Below, piece by piece: positions 43,264-51,969 of a stretch of 64,000 nt of DNA; the first letter of the stretch is position 1, and the number at the start of each line of letters is the position of its first letter. The notes under the pieces are model-generated. The model worked only from the letters and a program-made list of their open reading frames with translations, ran no database searches and had not been told where the DNA came from. This DNA is from Streptomyces sp. SAI-127 (GTDB lineage: Bacteria; Actinomycetota; Actinomycetes; Streptomycetales; Streptomycetaceae), in NCBI RefSeq assembly GCF_029894425.1, contig NZ_JARXYJ010000001.1, positions 5,828,001-5,892,000 of the forward strand. Direction: 5' to 3'. The translations under genes and the position numbers were made by a program.

Positions 43264-44733
43264 TTACTGGGCGTAGAACGTGGCGTCCGCCCGGTCCGTG
43301 GCCGTGCTCGGTGTCTGCACGTACAGCAGGTAGTTGAAGTGGCGGAGGTAGCGGCCTGGTGAGCCGTACGACTCGTAGGAGACGCCGGCCGAGTCGGACA
43401 GACCCGCCCGCTTGGAGAAGGTGGCGTCGGACGCGAACTGTGCCGTGCCGTCGTTCTTCTCCAGCCGGACCTCGAAACTCGCGTTGCTTCGCAGGTAGTA
43501 GCCGGGGAAGTTGGCCGACTCCAGCGACACGGTGCCGCTGCCGGTCAGGCCGGTGACCACCCTGAACTGCGAGTCGGCCAGCGGGCTGACGTTGGCGTCG
43601 ATCCGGCCGCGGTAGTCGAAGTGGCGGATGAAGCGGTCCGCGAAGTTGTACGACGAGAAGCGCTGCGGAGTGACACCGTCGGCGACCGGGATGCCGAAGT
43701 CGGGGGTGCCGTCGGCCTTCCAGTACACCTTCTGGACGCGGGTACGGCGGTTGGGGTCGTTCAGCGGGTCGCCGGTGATGTCCTTGTAGCTGCGGTCGTG
43801 GTAGACGAGGATGTCGGACTTGCCGTCCTCGGAGACGGTGAAGGAGTTGTGGCCCGGCCCGTACTGCGAGGTCGCGTCGCTCGACTTGAACACCGGCTGC
43901 GAACCCTTGGTCCAGGACGCCGGGCTGGTCAGGTCGGCCGTCGCGGAGGCGGTCAGCATGCCGAGGCAGTAGTTGGCGTCGGTCGCGCTGGCCGAGTAGG
44001 TCATGAAGACCTTGCCGCCGTGCTGGATCACCGCCGGGCCCTCGTTGACCTTGTAGCCGATCGTCTCCCAGGACAGCGTCGGCTGGGAGATCTCCGCCGG
44101 AGTGCCGGTGATCGTCCAGGGGTTGGCCATCTTGGCGATGAACAGGCTGGTGTTGTTGTTCTCGGCCGGGTTGCGCTGGGCCCAGGAGAGGTAGCGGACG
44201 CCGCCCACGACGAAGGTGGTCGCGTCGAGGGAGAAGCTCTCCCACGTCGTCTTGATCTGGCCCTTCTCGGCCCAGGTGGCGGTGAGCGGGTTGGCTCCGG
44301 TGCCCTCCAGGACGTACATCCGGATCGCCCAGATGTCGCTGGTGGAGCCCGCGGCGAAGTACACGTACCACTTGCCGTCGATGAAGTGGATCTCCGGCGC
44401 CCAGATGTGCGCGCCCATCACGCCGCTGGCGTGCTTGGTCCAGATCGTGGTCTCGGGGGCCGTCGACAGGCCCTGGATGGTGGTGGCGCGGCGCAGCACG
44501 ATGCGGTCGTACTCGGGCACGGTTGCGGTGAAGTAGTAGTAGCCGTCGGTGTGCTTGAAGATGTGCGGGTCGGCGCGCTTCTCGGCGATCGGGTTGGTGT
44601 AGGTCACGCCGGGGGAGGCGGGCACGGCCGCGTGGGCGACGGTGCCGGGCCCGGCGAGGCAGCCCACCAGGGCGAAGAGGACGGCCGTGAGCAGCCGTAC
44701 GGCGTTGCGTCTCAAGGGGTTTCTCCAGATCAC
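43264..44733 (-). CDS. secreted GH43 glycosidase with AbfB arabinose-binding domain
   Basis: 489 residues. A signal peptide (RLLTAVLFALVGCLAGPG, ending VAHAA) precedes a five-bladed GH43 propeller. It carries the catalytic Asp in KRADPHIF, a structural region IWAPEIHFIDGKWYVYFAAG, and the acid Glu in KVNEGPAVI. The C-terminal ~135 residues form an AbfB (CBM42) beta-trefoil (FRVVTGLTGSGTVSLESANF, and again PGRYLRHFNYLLYV). The predicted role is alpha-L-arabinofuranosidase on arabinoxylan or arabinan. The start is uncertain: GTG 44733 lacks a ribosome-binding site, whereas TTG 44718 has GGAG seven bases before it. It lies 16 bp behind the other GH43 gene in one operon. Confidence 0.92.
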   Translation of the reverse strand: MIWRNPLRRNAVRLLTAVLFALVGCLAGPGTVAHAAVPASPGVTYTNPIAEKRADPHIFKHTDGYYYFTATVPEYDRIVLRRATTIQGLSTAPETTIWTKHASGVMGAHIWAPEIHFIDGKWYVYFAAGSTSDIWAIRMYVLEGTGANPLTATWAEKGQIKTTWESFSLDATTFVVGGVRYLSWAQRNPAENNNTSLFIAKMANPWTITGTPAEISQPTLSWETIGYKVNEGPAVIQHGGKVFMTYSASATDANYCLGMLTASATADLTSPASWTKGSQPVFKSSDATSQYGPGHNSFTVSEDGKSDILVYHDRSYKDITGDPLNDPNRRTRVQKVYWKADGTPDFGIPVADGVTPQRFSSYNFADRFIRHFDYRGRIDANVSPLADSQFRVVTGLTGSGTVSLESANFPGYYLRSNASFEVRLEKNDGTAQFASDATFSKRAGLSDSAGVSYESYGSPGRYLRHFNYLLYVQTPSTATDRADATFYAQ

Positions 44734-44749
44734 GGGGTGCGGAGGGAGG

Positions 44750-46258
44750 TCAGGTCGTGGGGACGAGGCGCCACTGCTGGCAGTTGTTGTTCAGCCAGGT
44801 CCACAGCCGTACGTCGGTCCCGTTCGTGGTGCCGCAGTTGGCGACGTCGGCGACCTTGCCGCTGTTCTCGTTCACGATCCGCACGTAGTCGCCGGTGGCC
44901 GTGTAGACCAGTCGGAACTTCTGGCAGTTGTTGTTCAGCCAGGACCACTGGGCGATGTCCGTGCCGTCGGCCGTCGCGCAGTTCGCGGTGTCCATGACCT
45001 TGCCGGTGGCGACGTTGACCAGTCGGCTGGTGTCGTTGCCGAGGTCCTCGACGCGCCACTTCTGGTTGGCGCCGCCGGTACAGCTCCACTGGAAGATGTT
45101 GGTGCCGTCCGTGGTGTTGCCGCCCTCCACGTCCAGGCACTTGCCGCTGTTGCGGTTCACCAGGGTGTACGCGGTCGGGGTCGCCGCGGTCTCGCCCGAG
45201 GGGCCGGGCAGCGTGGTGCCGAGCGCGACCGGGGTGCCGAAGTTCGGCGTGCCGTCCGCGTTCCAGGTGAACTTCTGCGCCCGCGTCGTACGGCCGTTGC
45301 CGCAGCCGCCGTTCGCGGTGTCGTTGGCGTGGTAGACGATCCAGTTCTCGGTGCCGTCCGGCGAGGTGAAGAAGCCGTTGTGGCCGGGGCCGTAGACACT
45401 CGCCGCGTCGTTGCGCTGGAAGACCGGCGTGGACTTCTTCGTCCAGGAGGCGGGGTTCAGCGGGTCGGTACCGGTCAGTTCCAGCTGGCCCAGCTTGTAG
45501 TCCGCGGTCTGGCAGTAGCTGGCGGAGAAGGTGAGGAAGGTGCGGCCGTCGTGGTACAGCGGTTCCGGGCCCTCGTTGACCGCGGCGCCCGAGGTCTCCC
45601 AGCTCGCGGTGGGGCTGGAGATGATGGTGAAGGTGTTGCTGGCCAGCGTGTACGGGTTGCTCATCGGCGCGATGACCAGGCTCTGTTTGCTGCCGTTGAT
45701 GAAGCCGCTGCCGATCAGGTACAGGCTGTTGTTGGCCTTGAGGACGGTGGCGTCGATGAGCCAGCCGCCGGGGGTGAGGTTGGAGCCGCTCAGCTGGTTC
45801 TTGTAGGTGTACGGGCCCATCGGGTCGGTGCCCGCGCTCTCCAGGACGTGGGTGCGCTGGGAGTCGCAGCAGGCGACACCGCTCTGCCCCGCGGAGTAGT
45901 ACAGGTACCAGTGGCCGTCGAGGAAGTGCAGCTCGGGCGCCCAGATGTTGGTGTTGCGGGTGGAGGTGGTGTCACTCCAGACCTGGACGCTGGCAGCGGT
46001 GGAGAGTCCGGCCAGGGTCAGCGACTTCCGCATGGTCAGCACGCCGGTGAAGGACGTGGTGACCAGGTAGTAGTTGCCGTTGTAGTACTCGAGCCAGGGG
46101 TCGGCCCCCTTGACCGACTTGACCGGGTTCGTGTATGGGCGGCCCTCGGCGGCGGTGGCCGGGGTCGTCGCCGACACCATGGCGATCAGTACGGCGAGCA
46201 CACACAGGATCAGGGACCTGTGGCGTCTGGCGGGGGGCTGCTCTGACATCTTTGGCAT
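44750..46258 (-). CDS. secreted GH43 glycosidase with ricin-B lectin domain
   Basis: 502 residues from ATG 46258. A signal peptide ([20 protein letters not shown], cleaved near ATAAEG) is followed by a GH43 propeller: Asp in [37 protein letters not shown], Glu in [10 protein letters not shown]. The C-terminal beta-trefoil (~365-500) has three QxW/QxF repeats (NQKWRV, CQKFRL, CQQWRL), a CBM13/ricin-type sugar-binding module. It should cut arabinofuranosyl or xylosyl links outside the cell and complements the AbfB-carrying partner downstream. The inverted repeat at 46284-46296 may be its operator. Confidence 0.93.
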   Translation of the reverse strand: MPKMSEQPPARRHRSLILCVLAVLIAMVSATTPATAAEGRPYTNPVKSVKGADPWLEYYNGNYYLVTTSFTGVLTMRKSLTLAGLSTAASVQVWSDTTSTRNTNIWAPELHFLDGHWYLYYSAGQSGVACCDSQRTHVLESAGTDPMGPYTYKNQLSGSNLTPGGWLIDATVLKANNSLYLIGSGFINGSKQSLVIAPMSNPYTLASNTFTIISSPTASWETSGAAVNEGPEPLYHDGRTFLTFSASYCQTADYKLGQLELTGTDPLNPASWTKKSTPVFQRNDAASVYGPGHNGFFTSPDGTENWIVYHANDTANGGCGNGRTTRAQKFTWNADGTPNFGTPVALGTTLPGPSGETAATPTAYTLVNRNSGKCLDVEGGNTTDGTNIFQWSCTGGANQKWRVEDLGNDTSRLVNVATGKVMDTANCATADGTDIAQWSWLNNNCQKFRLVYTATGDYVRIVNENSGKVADVANCGTTNGTDVRLWTWLNNNCQQWRLVPTT

Positions 46259-46283
46259 GCGGGACCGTCCCTGTCCGTAATTT

Positions 46284-46296
46284 CGAACCTTGTTCG
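46284..46296. promoter_or_regulatory. inverted repeat upstream of the GH43 operon
   Basis: CGAAC-CTT-GTTCG, 26 bases before the first GH43 start. It sits in a locally AT-richer stretch (46281-46340) suitable for a promoter. It could bind a LacI- or GntR-type sugar regulator; none is encoded nearby. Confidence 0.4.
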
Positions 46297-46559
46297 CAAA
46301 TTCGGTCAGAAGATAAGCGGGGGTAATGATTCCGTCAACGGTTTCGTCCACATGCACTTCACCTACGTGACTTCCCGTGAACCGGACCGAGACCCGGCCC
46401 ACGGGTTGCCGCCCATGGGTCCAGTGACGCCAACGGGCCGGACGCTGCGGAACGGGCCCGGCGCGCGCACGTGGTTGTCCTGAACTGCGCCATCAAGGCA
46501 CGCGATGGCCGCAGCCGCCACCCGGACCCGGAGCTGTTCGGGGCCCTGTGCGACTTCTT

Positions 46560-47188
46560 CACCCGCGCCGTGGTCTTCCCCGGCCAGGTCCGATGCGCGG
46601 CACCCGAACGCGTTCCAGAACGGTCGTGAACTGCGGACTGTCGCCCCGCCGACCGGCCGTCACCAGCAGGGCCAGCGGCCGTTGACCCTGCTCGCAGGCC
46701 AGATGGATCTTTGTGGTGAAGCCTCCCCGGGACCGGCCCAGGGCGTGATCTCCGGGCTCGGCCTCAACCCCACCCGGCGGCTCCTTCTGAGCTTGTCCAT
46801 GACGGCTGGCGCCCGCGGCGTGCTGATGGGCCCGGCAGATCGTGGAGTCGACGTTGACCTCCCATGTGATGAGCCCGGCCGCATCTGCCCGCGCCTGCAA
46901 CCTGGTCAGCAAGACCAGGTGCCGTCCCGCTGCCAGCGGCGAAACAGCCCGTAGACCGTCTGCCACGGCCGTACTCCTGCGGCAGGTCCCGCCACGGAGC
47001 ACCGGTCCGCACCCTCCACCGGATCCCGTTGATCAGCTTCCGTTGCCCCACCGACGGCCGGCCCAACACCACCACCGGCAACAACGGTTCCGGCACCGAC
47101 CACTGCTCGTCGGAGAGATCCCCTCGCCCCACACCGAGATCATCACGGCACAAGCTCGGGACGAGACCAACTTTCACAACACGGCCTA
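46560..47188 (-). mobile_element. truncated, frameshifted IS5-type transposase
   Basis: Reading from 47177 down, three frames are needed to follow one transposase: LSDEQWSVPEPLLP and RVRTGAPWRDLPQEYG, then RPWQTVYGLFRRWQRDGTW, then LTRLQARADAAGLITWEV and GRSRGGFTTKIHLACEQGQ up to VLERVRVPRIGPG. The C-terminal ~100 residues of the DDE domain are missing. The left end, GGCCGTGTTGTGAAAGTTGG on the minus strand (47166-47185), directly abuts the stop codon of XRE copy B, with a CTAG at the junction. No matching right end was seen. Bases 46440-46560 carry an unrelated fragment (HPDPELFGALCDFFTRA, plus strand) that I cannot assign. Confidence 0.85.
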
Positions 47189-48010
47189 GTCCCGTACGGC
47201 GGGCAGGAGTTGGAGCTTTTCGTAGCTGGGTGAGCCGGGTGTGGCGGAGAAGACGAGCAGTTCCTGAGCCTGGTCGGGGTCGATCAGGCGCTGGCAGTAC
47301 AGCTCCAGTTCGCCCAGCTCGGGGTGGCGGTAGCGCTTGAGGTCGTTGTGGTGGGTGACGTCCACCTCGTGCAATCGCCAGACCTCGGCGAACTCGGGGC
47401 TGACCTCCAGCAGCGCGGCGACGATCTCGCCGGCCCGGCCCGTGGGCTCCGCCGTGTGCACCGTCCGGATCTCCGCGGTGAAGACCCTGCCTCGTAGGGC
47501 GTGGTCCTCGGCGGGGTAGAGGTCGCGTTGTGCGGGGTCGGTGAACCAGCGGTAGACCAGGTAGCGGGACATTCCGCTGAAGCGGGTGTAGTCGCCCAGC
47601 AGGGCGACCGCCGGTTGATTCTGCAGCAGCGTCTCACCGAACCGGGACATCACCAACGCCGGTGTGTCCGCGAGCCGTTCGACGATCCGCATCATGGTGG
47701 GGCTGACGTGGTCGTCGCGCAGCTGCCGTCGCGGCGCCGAGTGCCCGGCGAGGTCGAAGAGGTGGTCGCGCTCGCTCAGGCTGAGGTGCAGGCCCCGGGC
47801 GAGTCCGGCGAGTACCTGCTCGGACGGCATCGGACCGCGTTGCTGCTCGATCCGGCTGTAGTAGTCGACCGACATGCCGGCCAGCGCGGCGACCTCCTCG
47901 CGCCGCAGTCCCCCGGTACGACGCCGTGGCCCGCGGGGAAGCCCCACGTCCTCCGGTTGCAGCACCTCCCGGCGTGCCCGGAGAAAGTCGGCCAGCAGCG
48001 CCCGGTCCAT
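47186..48010 (-). CDS. XRE/MmyB-type HTH regulator, copy B (intact)
   Basis: 274 residues from ATG 48010 (GAGAAGG just upstream, GGAGG further back). The N-terminal XRE helix-turn-helix (LRREEVAALAGMSVDYYSRI, residues ~35-55) and C-terminal MmyB-like PAS domain (RYLVYRWFTDPAQRDLYPAE, then FAEVWRLHEVDVTHHNDLKR) are complete. MmyB-type regulators typically sit by and control a short-chain dehydrogenase or oxidoreductase, but here no such target is adjacent. The coding region is almost identical to broken copy A at 41215-42037, with similarity stopping at the start codon and just before the stop. The TAG stop seems to be supplied by the junction with the IS end. Confidence 0.93.
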   Translation of the reverse strand: MDRALLADFLRARREVLQPEDVGLPRGPRRRTGGLRREEVAALAGMSVDYYSRIEQQRGPMPSEQVLAGLARGLHLSLSERDHLFDLAGHSAPRRQLRDDHVSPTMMRIVERLADTPALVMSRFGETLLQNQPAVALLGDYTRFSGMSRYLVYRWFTDPAQRDLYPAEDHALRGRVFTAEIRTVHTAEPTGRAGEIVAALLEVSPEFAEVWRLHEVDVTHHNDLKRYRHPELGELELYCQRLIDPDQAQELLVFSATPGSPSYEKLQLLPAVRD

Positions 48011-48101
48011 CCTTCTCTCATCCTCCGCGAACGAGACACATGCCGAGGGATGTCCGGTCGGCGAATCCACCGTATCTCTTCACCTGATTCTTGCGAGGAT
48101 G

Positions 48102-48121
48102 CCCCGGCGTTCACGCCGGGG
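48102..48121. other. IS605-type end hairpin (first)
   Basis: CCCCGGCG-TTCA-CGCCGGGG followed by AGGA. It has the same design (8-bp GC stem, TTYA-like loop, GGGGAGGA) as the hairpin at 48697-48716 on the other side of the tnpB relic. It is probably an element end or the tail of an omega-RNA-like transcript. Confidence 0.5.
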
Positions 48122-48320
48122 AGGAATCGCATCCCGTGGATGGCGACGCGGAGCGCCCGCGAAGCCGCTGACGGAGCCGGAAGGCGAACGGGTGTGCCCG
48201 TGTTCGCTGGTGGGGGTGGCTTCGCCGTAGTGGGGTACGGATGTGCGCGTGTCGCACGTACGGTCTCTTCAGGGAAGCTGCGGCGATCGGGCGGGGTGTG
48301 GGAGGGGGGATGTCGTGTCG

Positions 48321-48687
48321 GGGGTGAAGGAGAGCGGGGCCGTCGGGCATGCCCGGTGGACGTTCCGGCTGCGTGTGTCGTCGACCGCTGAGCGTGCGCT
48401 GCTGGCGGAGTGGGACCGGTGCCGGTGGGTCGGAGATGGCCCGCAAGCACGGCAGGATCGTGCACCTGGTCCATCCGGCGCACACCACGATGGACTGCGC
48501 CCGGTGCGGAGCGAGAACCAAGCACGCACTACCGCTGTCCGAACGAACCTATGCCTGCGCCGCGTGTGGAACCGTCTCGCCCAGAGACAAGAACTCCGCC
48601 CGTGTGATGCTGGTCCGGGCTGGTCTCAACCCGGCTGGTGCTGATGGCGCAAGACCTGGCGGGACGCTGTTCCGCCAGGCAGCCTGA
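48321..48687 (+). pseudogene. internally deleted tnpB (IS200/IS605-family RNA-guided nuclease)
   Basis: The N-terminal start of a TnpB (WTFRLRVSSTAERALLAEWD, then RCRW) is joined at about 48430, with a frame change, to the very C-terminal part. That part reads HTTMDCARCGARTKHALPLS, then ERTYACAACGTVSPRDKNSA, which is the four-Cys zinc ribbon plus the RuvC-III Asp in PRDKNSAR. About 250 central residues including most RuvC motifs are gone, so no nuclease can be made. Hairpins flank it at 48102 and 48697. No tnpA was seen. Confidence 0.82.
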
Positions 48688-48696
48688 GCCAGGAAT

Positions 48697-48716
48697 CCCC
48701 CTCGTTTACGAGGGGG
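48697..48716. other. IS605-type right-end hairpin (second)
   Basis: CCCCCTCG-TTTA-CGAGGGGG followed by AGGATTCAA. In intact elements this position is the right end and the 3' end of the omega-RNA scaffold. It lies ten bases after the tnpB stop and six bases before the convergent deazaflavin oxidoreductase gene's stop. Confidence 0.6.
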
Positions 48717-48721
48717 AGGAT

Positions 48722-49114
48722 TCAATGGTCCAGATCCACCCGTACGGTCAACTGACCGGCCCCTATAGCCCGTACCGCCGCGCTGTTCATCAGGGGCAGC
48801 GAGCGCAGTCGTACGGCGGTGTCGTCGTCCGGCATGAGATGGGCGGTCCCCGTGTGCCACCGCCCCCGGATGCGCACCCGCACCCGCGGATCGGCCTTGA
48901 TGTTGCGGACGTACTGCGACCGCTCACCGAACTCCGAGACGAGCCAGAAGGACCCGCCGACCCGCTTGCCGCCCACCGGGGTCCGGCGGGGCAGGCCCGA
49001 GGTGCGGCCGGTGGTCTCCAGGACGGTCTGGAGCGGCAGTCGGCGCATGATCGGGTTGAAGCGGCGCTGGAGGGCCGTGGCTGCGCGGTACTTGCGCTCG
49101 GCGTTGCGGGACAT
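48722..49114 (-). CDS. deazaflavin-dependent nitroreductase-family protein
   Basis: 130 residues of the DUF385/Ddn split-barrel family. The signature is LETTGRTSGLPRRTPVGGKR, the F420-contacting loop, followed by FWLVSEFGERSQYVRNIKAD. It is shorter than the Ddn-like protein at 17665 and lacks its N-terminal helix. It probably uses F420H2 to reduce an unknown substrate. Its 3' end is where the tnpB element inserted; the coding frame appears intact. Confidence 0.88.
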   Translation of the reverse strand: MSRNAERKYRAATALQRRFNPIMRRLPLQTVLETTGRTSGLPRRTPVGGKRVGGSFWLVSEFGERSQYVRNIKADPRVRVRIRGRWHTGTAHLMPDDDTAVRLRSLPLMNSAAVRAIGAGQLTVRVDLDH

Positions 49115-49218
49115 GGGTGGTGAGACTCCTGTCTCTGGTCTTCGCTCCGGTCTTCCGTAACCTGACCGACGGACTCGATGATCTCAGGGTGCGGCCGGGT
49201 GGATGAAGGGTGTCGGCG

Positions 49219-50046
49219 ATGCGCGTGGTGACCTGGAACCTGTGGTGGCGCTTCGGCCCATGGGAGGAACGCCAGAAGGCGATCCTGGCGGTGCTGCGGG
49301 AGCTGCGGCCGGATGTCGTCGGCCTCCAGGAGGTGTGGTCGGCGGACGGTTCAGGTGGCGAGAACCTCGCGGAGTGGCTCGCGGGCGAGCTCGGTCTGCA
49401 CTGGGCCTGGGCCGCGTCGCCCGCCTCGGAGCGCTGGCAGCGGCGGATCGGTGACCCGGGGGTGGAGGTCGGCAACGCGGTACTGAGCCGCTGGCCGGTG
49501 GTCGACGAGGCCGTGCTGCGGCTGCCGGCCCCTGAGGAGCTGGACGACGGCCGCCTAGCCTTCCACACCCGGCTGGCCGGCCCGTCGTACGACATCCCCT
49601 TCTTCACCACCCACCTCACCTCGGCCCCCACCGCGTCGGCGATCCGCTGCCAACAGGTCACGGAGCTGGCGGAGTTCGTGGCCGCGCACCGCTCCGGCAC
49701 CGACTTCCCCCCGGTGATCACCGGCGACTTCAACGCCTGGCCCGACTCCGACGAGGTCCGCCTCTTCGGCGGCTACAAGACGGCCCCAGCCGCCCCGGAC
49801 CAACTCTTCCTGGACGCCTGGGAGTACGCGGACCCTACGGCCCCCTCGGCGACCTGGGACCCGGCGAACCCGTACGTCCGCGTGGACCCACCGGTCCGCA
49901 TCGACTACATCCACGTGGGCCCGCCGGGGCCGAGGGGGCTGGGTCATGTCCTGGGCGTCCGGCGCGCGGGCGACGGTCCGGTGGACGGGGTCTGGCCGTC
50001 GGACCATGCGGCGGTGGTGGCGGACCTGGCGGACGGGTCAGAGTGA
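49219..50046 (+). CDS. endonuclease/exonuclease/phosphatase-family protein
   Basis: 275 residues; ATG 49219 has GAAGGG eight bases upstream and is preferred over the GTG at 49210. The EEP fold is complete: MRVVTWNLWWRFG (metal Asn), VVGLQEVW (metal Glu), FFTTHLTSA (His), VITGDFNAWPDSDEV (Asp/Asn), RIDYIHVG and the final His in PSDHAAVVADL. Members cleave phosphodiesters in nucleic acids, phospholipids or inositol phosphates. There is no signal peptide, so it is cytoplasmic. The 3' end overlaps the DUF397 gene by nine bases, in convergent orientation. Confidence 0.92.
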   Translation: MRVVTWNLWWRFGPWEERQKAILAVLRELRPDVVGLQEVWSADGSGGENLAEWLAGELGLHWAWAASPASERWQRRIGDPGVEVGNAVLSRWPVVDEAVLRLPAPEELDDGRLAFHTRLAGPSYDIPFFTTHLTSAPTASAIRCQQVTELAEFVAAHRSGTDFPPVITGDFNAWPDSDEVRLFGGYKTAPAAPDQLFLDAWEYADPTAPSATWDPANPYVRVDPPVRIDYIHVGPPGPRGLGHVLGVRRAGDGPVDGVWPSDHAAVVADLADGSE

Positions 50047-50202
50047 CTTCACCAGGGCGACAAAGGCGGCGTGGCTGACGGTGACGATGGTTTGGGCGGC
50101 GTCGGAGTCCGTGATGTGAACTTTGTTGCGGTCGGTGGATATGTGGACGCAGGCCTCGCCCTCTTGGCAGTAGGTCGACTTCCGCCAGGCGTGCGTGGAC
50201 AT
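50038..50202 (-). CDS. DUF397 small protein
   Basis: 54 residues, too short for many gene finders: MSTHAWRKSTYCQEGEACVH, then a DSD segment and SHAAFVALVKSL. WRKSTYCQEGEACVHI is the DUF397 hallmark. These proteins partner with XRE/DUF5753 regulators in dozens of paralogous pairs in Streptomyces, related to whiJ loci, and may act as antitoxin-like or modulatory partners. The ATG is ten bases after the XRE stop, so the two are one operon. Confidence 0.9.
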   Translation of the reverse strand: MSTHAWRKSTYCQEGEACVHISTDRNKVHITDSDAAQTIVTVSHAAFVALVKSL

Positions 50203-50212
50203 CTCGGCTCCT

Positions 50213-51067
50213 TCACAGGCTGTGGATGATGGAGTGGATCAGATCGCGGGACTTTGCGGGACTGAGGGCGATGGCCTCCACGACGTCCAGGAGGCGCCGG
50301 TACTTCTCCAGATGTGCCTCGGCGTCGAGGAGCACCGGGCCGTGGAATTGGTCCAACTGCACGGTGTCCAGGGGCGGTACGGGGCCACAGAGGTAGTTGA
50401 TCGACTGTCCCGACCCTGGGAACGCCCCGATGTCGAAGGGGAGTACGCGCAGGGTGATGTGCTCTCGCAGGCTCATGTCGATCAGATGCCGAAGCTGATC
50501 CCGTGCCACCCGCGGGCCGCCGACCCGCATGTGCAGGGCGGCCTCATGGATCACCGTGCTGTACGGATTCGGGTCCGCTCGGAACACGAAGTCCTGCCGT
50601 TTGATCCGATGCGAGACACGGTGTTCCACCGCCGGTGGCGTGGGAGCCGGGATCGCCTGGCTGAAGATCTCCCGGGCGTGCTCGGTGGTCTGGAGCATGC
50701 CGGGGATGTGGGCGGTGAAGGCGGTGCGGACGGCTGTGGCGTGGTGCTCCAGCTCGGCCAGTGAGAGGAGCCCGGAGGGCAGTACCTCGCGATACGCCTC
50801 CCACCACCAACCGCGGGACTTCTCGGCCGCCATGTCGGCCAGGGCGTCGACGTAGGGCTGGTTCGTGCAGGAGTACAGCGCGGCCATCGCGCGCACGCGC
50901 TCCGGGCTCACGCCGAACCGGGCGGACTCGACGTTGCTGAGTTGACCCGAACTCGTGCCGAGCAACTGTGCGGCCTCGGTCGAGGTCAGACCGGCCCGCT
51001 CGCGGAGTTTGCGCAGCTCCGTCGCGAGTCGGACGCGTCGAGCCGTAGGCGCGGGCCGGGGTGTCAT
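50213..51067 (-). CDS. XRE-family regulator with DUF5753 domain (WhiJ-like)
   Basis: 284 residues from ATG 51067 with GGAGGAG six bases upstream; the longer frame adds a non-conserved leader. The N-terminal XRE HTH (LRERAGLTSTEAAQLLGTSS, then QLSNVESAR; residues ~20-50) is followed by the DUF5753 ligand domain (~85-275, e.g. HIPGMLQTTEHAREIF, ALHMRVGGPRVARDQL, VRLDAEAHLEKYRRLL-like end). WhiJ-type proteins influence development and antibiotic production. It is co-transcribed with the DUF397 gene and divergent from an ATPase-fold gene, the standard trio. Confidence 0.92.
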   Translation of the reverse strand: MTPRPAPTARRVRLATELRKLRERAGLTSTEAAQLLGTSSGQLSNVESARFGVSPERVRAMAALYSCTNQPYVDALADMAAEKSRGWWWEAYREVLPSGLLSLAELEHHATAVRTAFTAHIPGMLQTTEHAREIFSQAIPAPTPPAVEHRVSHRIKRQDFVFRADPNPYSTVIHEAALHMRVGGPRVARDQLRHLIDMSLREHITLRVLPFDIGAFPGSGQSINYLCGPVPPLDTVQLDQFHGPVLLDAEAHLEKYRRLLDVVEAIALSPAKSRDLIHSIIHSL

Positions 51068-51271
51068 TGGATCTCCTCCTACCGGGCGTCCAGCGGGTTT
51101 GTCACCCACACGAGGGAGAAGAGGCCGAGATCCTTCGAAGTGCCGCAAAGCACCTTTGCGAACCCCCTATCGTCATGTTCAGGCGCCACCCCACCTGGAA
51201 GCGCACCGTGGGACGCCACGGCAGAGACACCAGGCATCTGTCCAACTCCCCTCAGTGACCGGAGACTTCCG

Positions 51272-51703
51272 ATGGCCACCGTATCCCCGTCCTGGAACTA
51301 CACCCTGCATCTCCCGCACGATCCACGCGCACCGGGTATCGCGAGGGGCGCCCTCAGACTGATCCTGGCCGCACACGACCTTCCCGACCTGACCCCCACA
51401 GCGGAGCTGCTCGCAGCAGAACTGCTGACGAACGCGCACTGCCACACGAAGGGCCCGTACGCCTTCCGCCTCCTGTCACCGGCCCCCGGACGGGTCCGGG
51501 TCGCGGTCTGGGACACGGACCCCCGCGTCCCACCTGGCTTCACGACCGACAAGCCTCCCGCCGCCCCGGACGCCGAGAACGGCCGCGGCCTGCACCTGGT
51601 CCGGGCCTGCGCCGACGCGACGGGCGTGTCGGTACTGCGGCAACTGGGCGCGTCGAAGGGCGGGAAGCTGCTGTGGGCGGAGTGCGGGGTGCCGGGGTGG
51701 TGA
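51272..51703 (+). CDS. ATP-binding protein, anti-sigma-factor kinase-like (HATPase_c)
   Basis: 143 residues; ATG 51272 follows GGAG by eight bases. It has the GHKL/RsbW-like fold: AELLAAELLTNAHCHT (N-box), VRVAVWDTDP (G1 Asp), and ENGRGLHLVRACAD (G2). The canonical N-box Asn is present. Such proteins either phosphorylate anti-sigma antagonists or simply pair with XRE/DUF397 modules as the third member. It is divergent from the regulator, with a 204-bp shared promoter region. Confidence 0.9.
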   Translation: MATVSPSWNYTLHLPHDPRAPGIARGALRLILAAHDLPDLTPTAELLAAELLTNAHCHTKGPYAFRLLSPAPGRVRVAVWDTDPRVPPGFTTDKPPAAPDAENGRGLHLVRACADATGVSVLRQLGASKGGKLLWAECGVPGW

Positions 51704-51948
51704 GCCGGGCCCTCCCGGAGATCCGGACCGTGGACGACCTGCGCAGTGCACTCAGCCGATACGGCTTCCCCGGCGACCGGGAGCGCTTCGAGGCGGAGCT
51801 TGCGGCGGCCGTAGGAGCCTCGCCGACCAACGACTTCGCGGGCGCCGCCGCGGTGGTCCGGACCTACCGGCACCGGGTCCTGATCAGGAACTCGCCCGCA
51901 ATCATGACGGCCCTGGAAGATGCCCGTGGCGGAGGCGGCGGTACGTGA
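51700..51948 (+). CDS. hypothetical protein, 82 aa
   Basis: GTG 51700 overlaps the ATPase stop (GTGA), so it is coupled to it. The sequence TVDDLRSALSRYGFPGDRERFEAEL followed by an Ala-rich helix and YRHRVLIRNSPAIMTALEDA is predicted all-helical and soluble. I do not recognise the family. Its size and context suggest a small accessory of the regulatory trio or a toxin/antitoxin-type partner, but nothing proves it. Confidence 0.6.
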   Translation: MSRALPEIRTVDDLRSALSRYGFPGDRERFEAELAAAVGASPTNDFAGAAAVVRTYRHRVLIRNSPAIMTALEDARGGGGGT

Positions 51949-51969
51949 ACGTGGAGAGAGGAAACATCG

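Noticed and set aside
41224..48010. Composite transposon bounded by the duplicated XRE genes
   Set aside because: The repeats are regulators rather than IS elements, there are no terminal inverted repeats at their outer ends, and the only transposase inside is dead and truncated.
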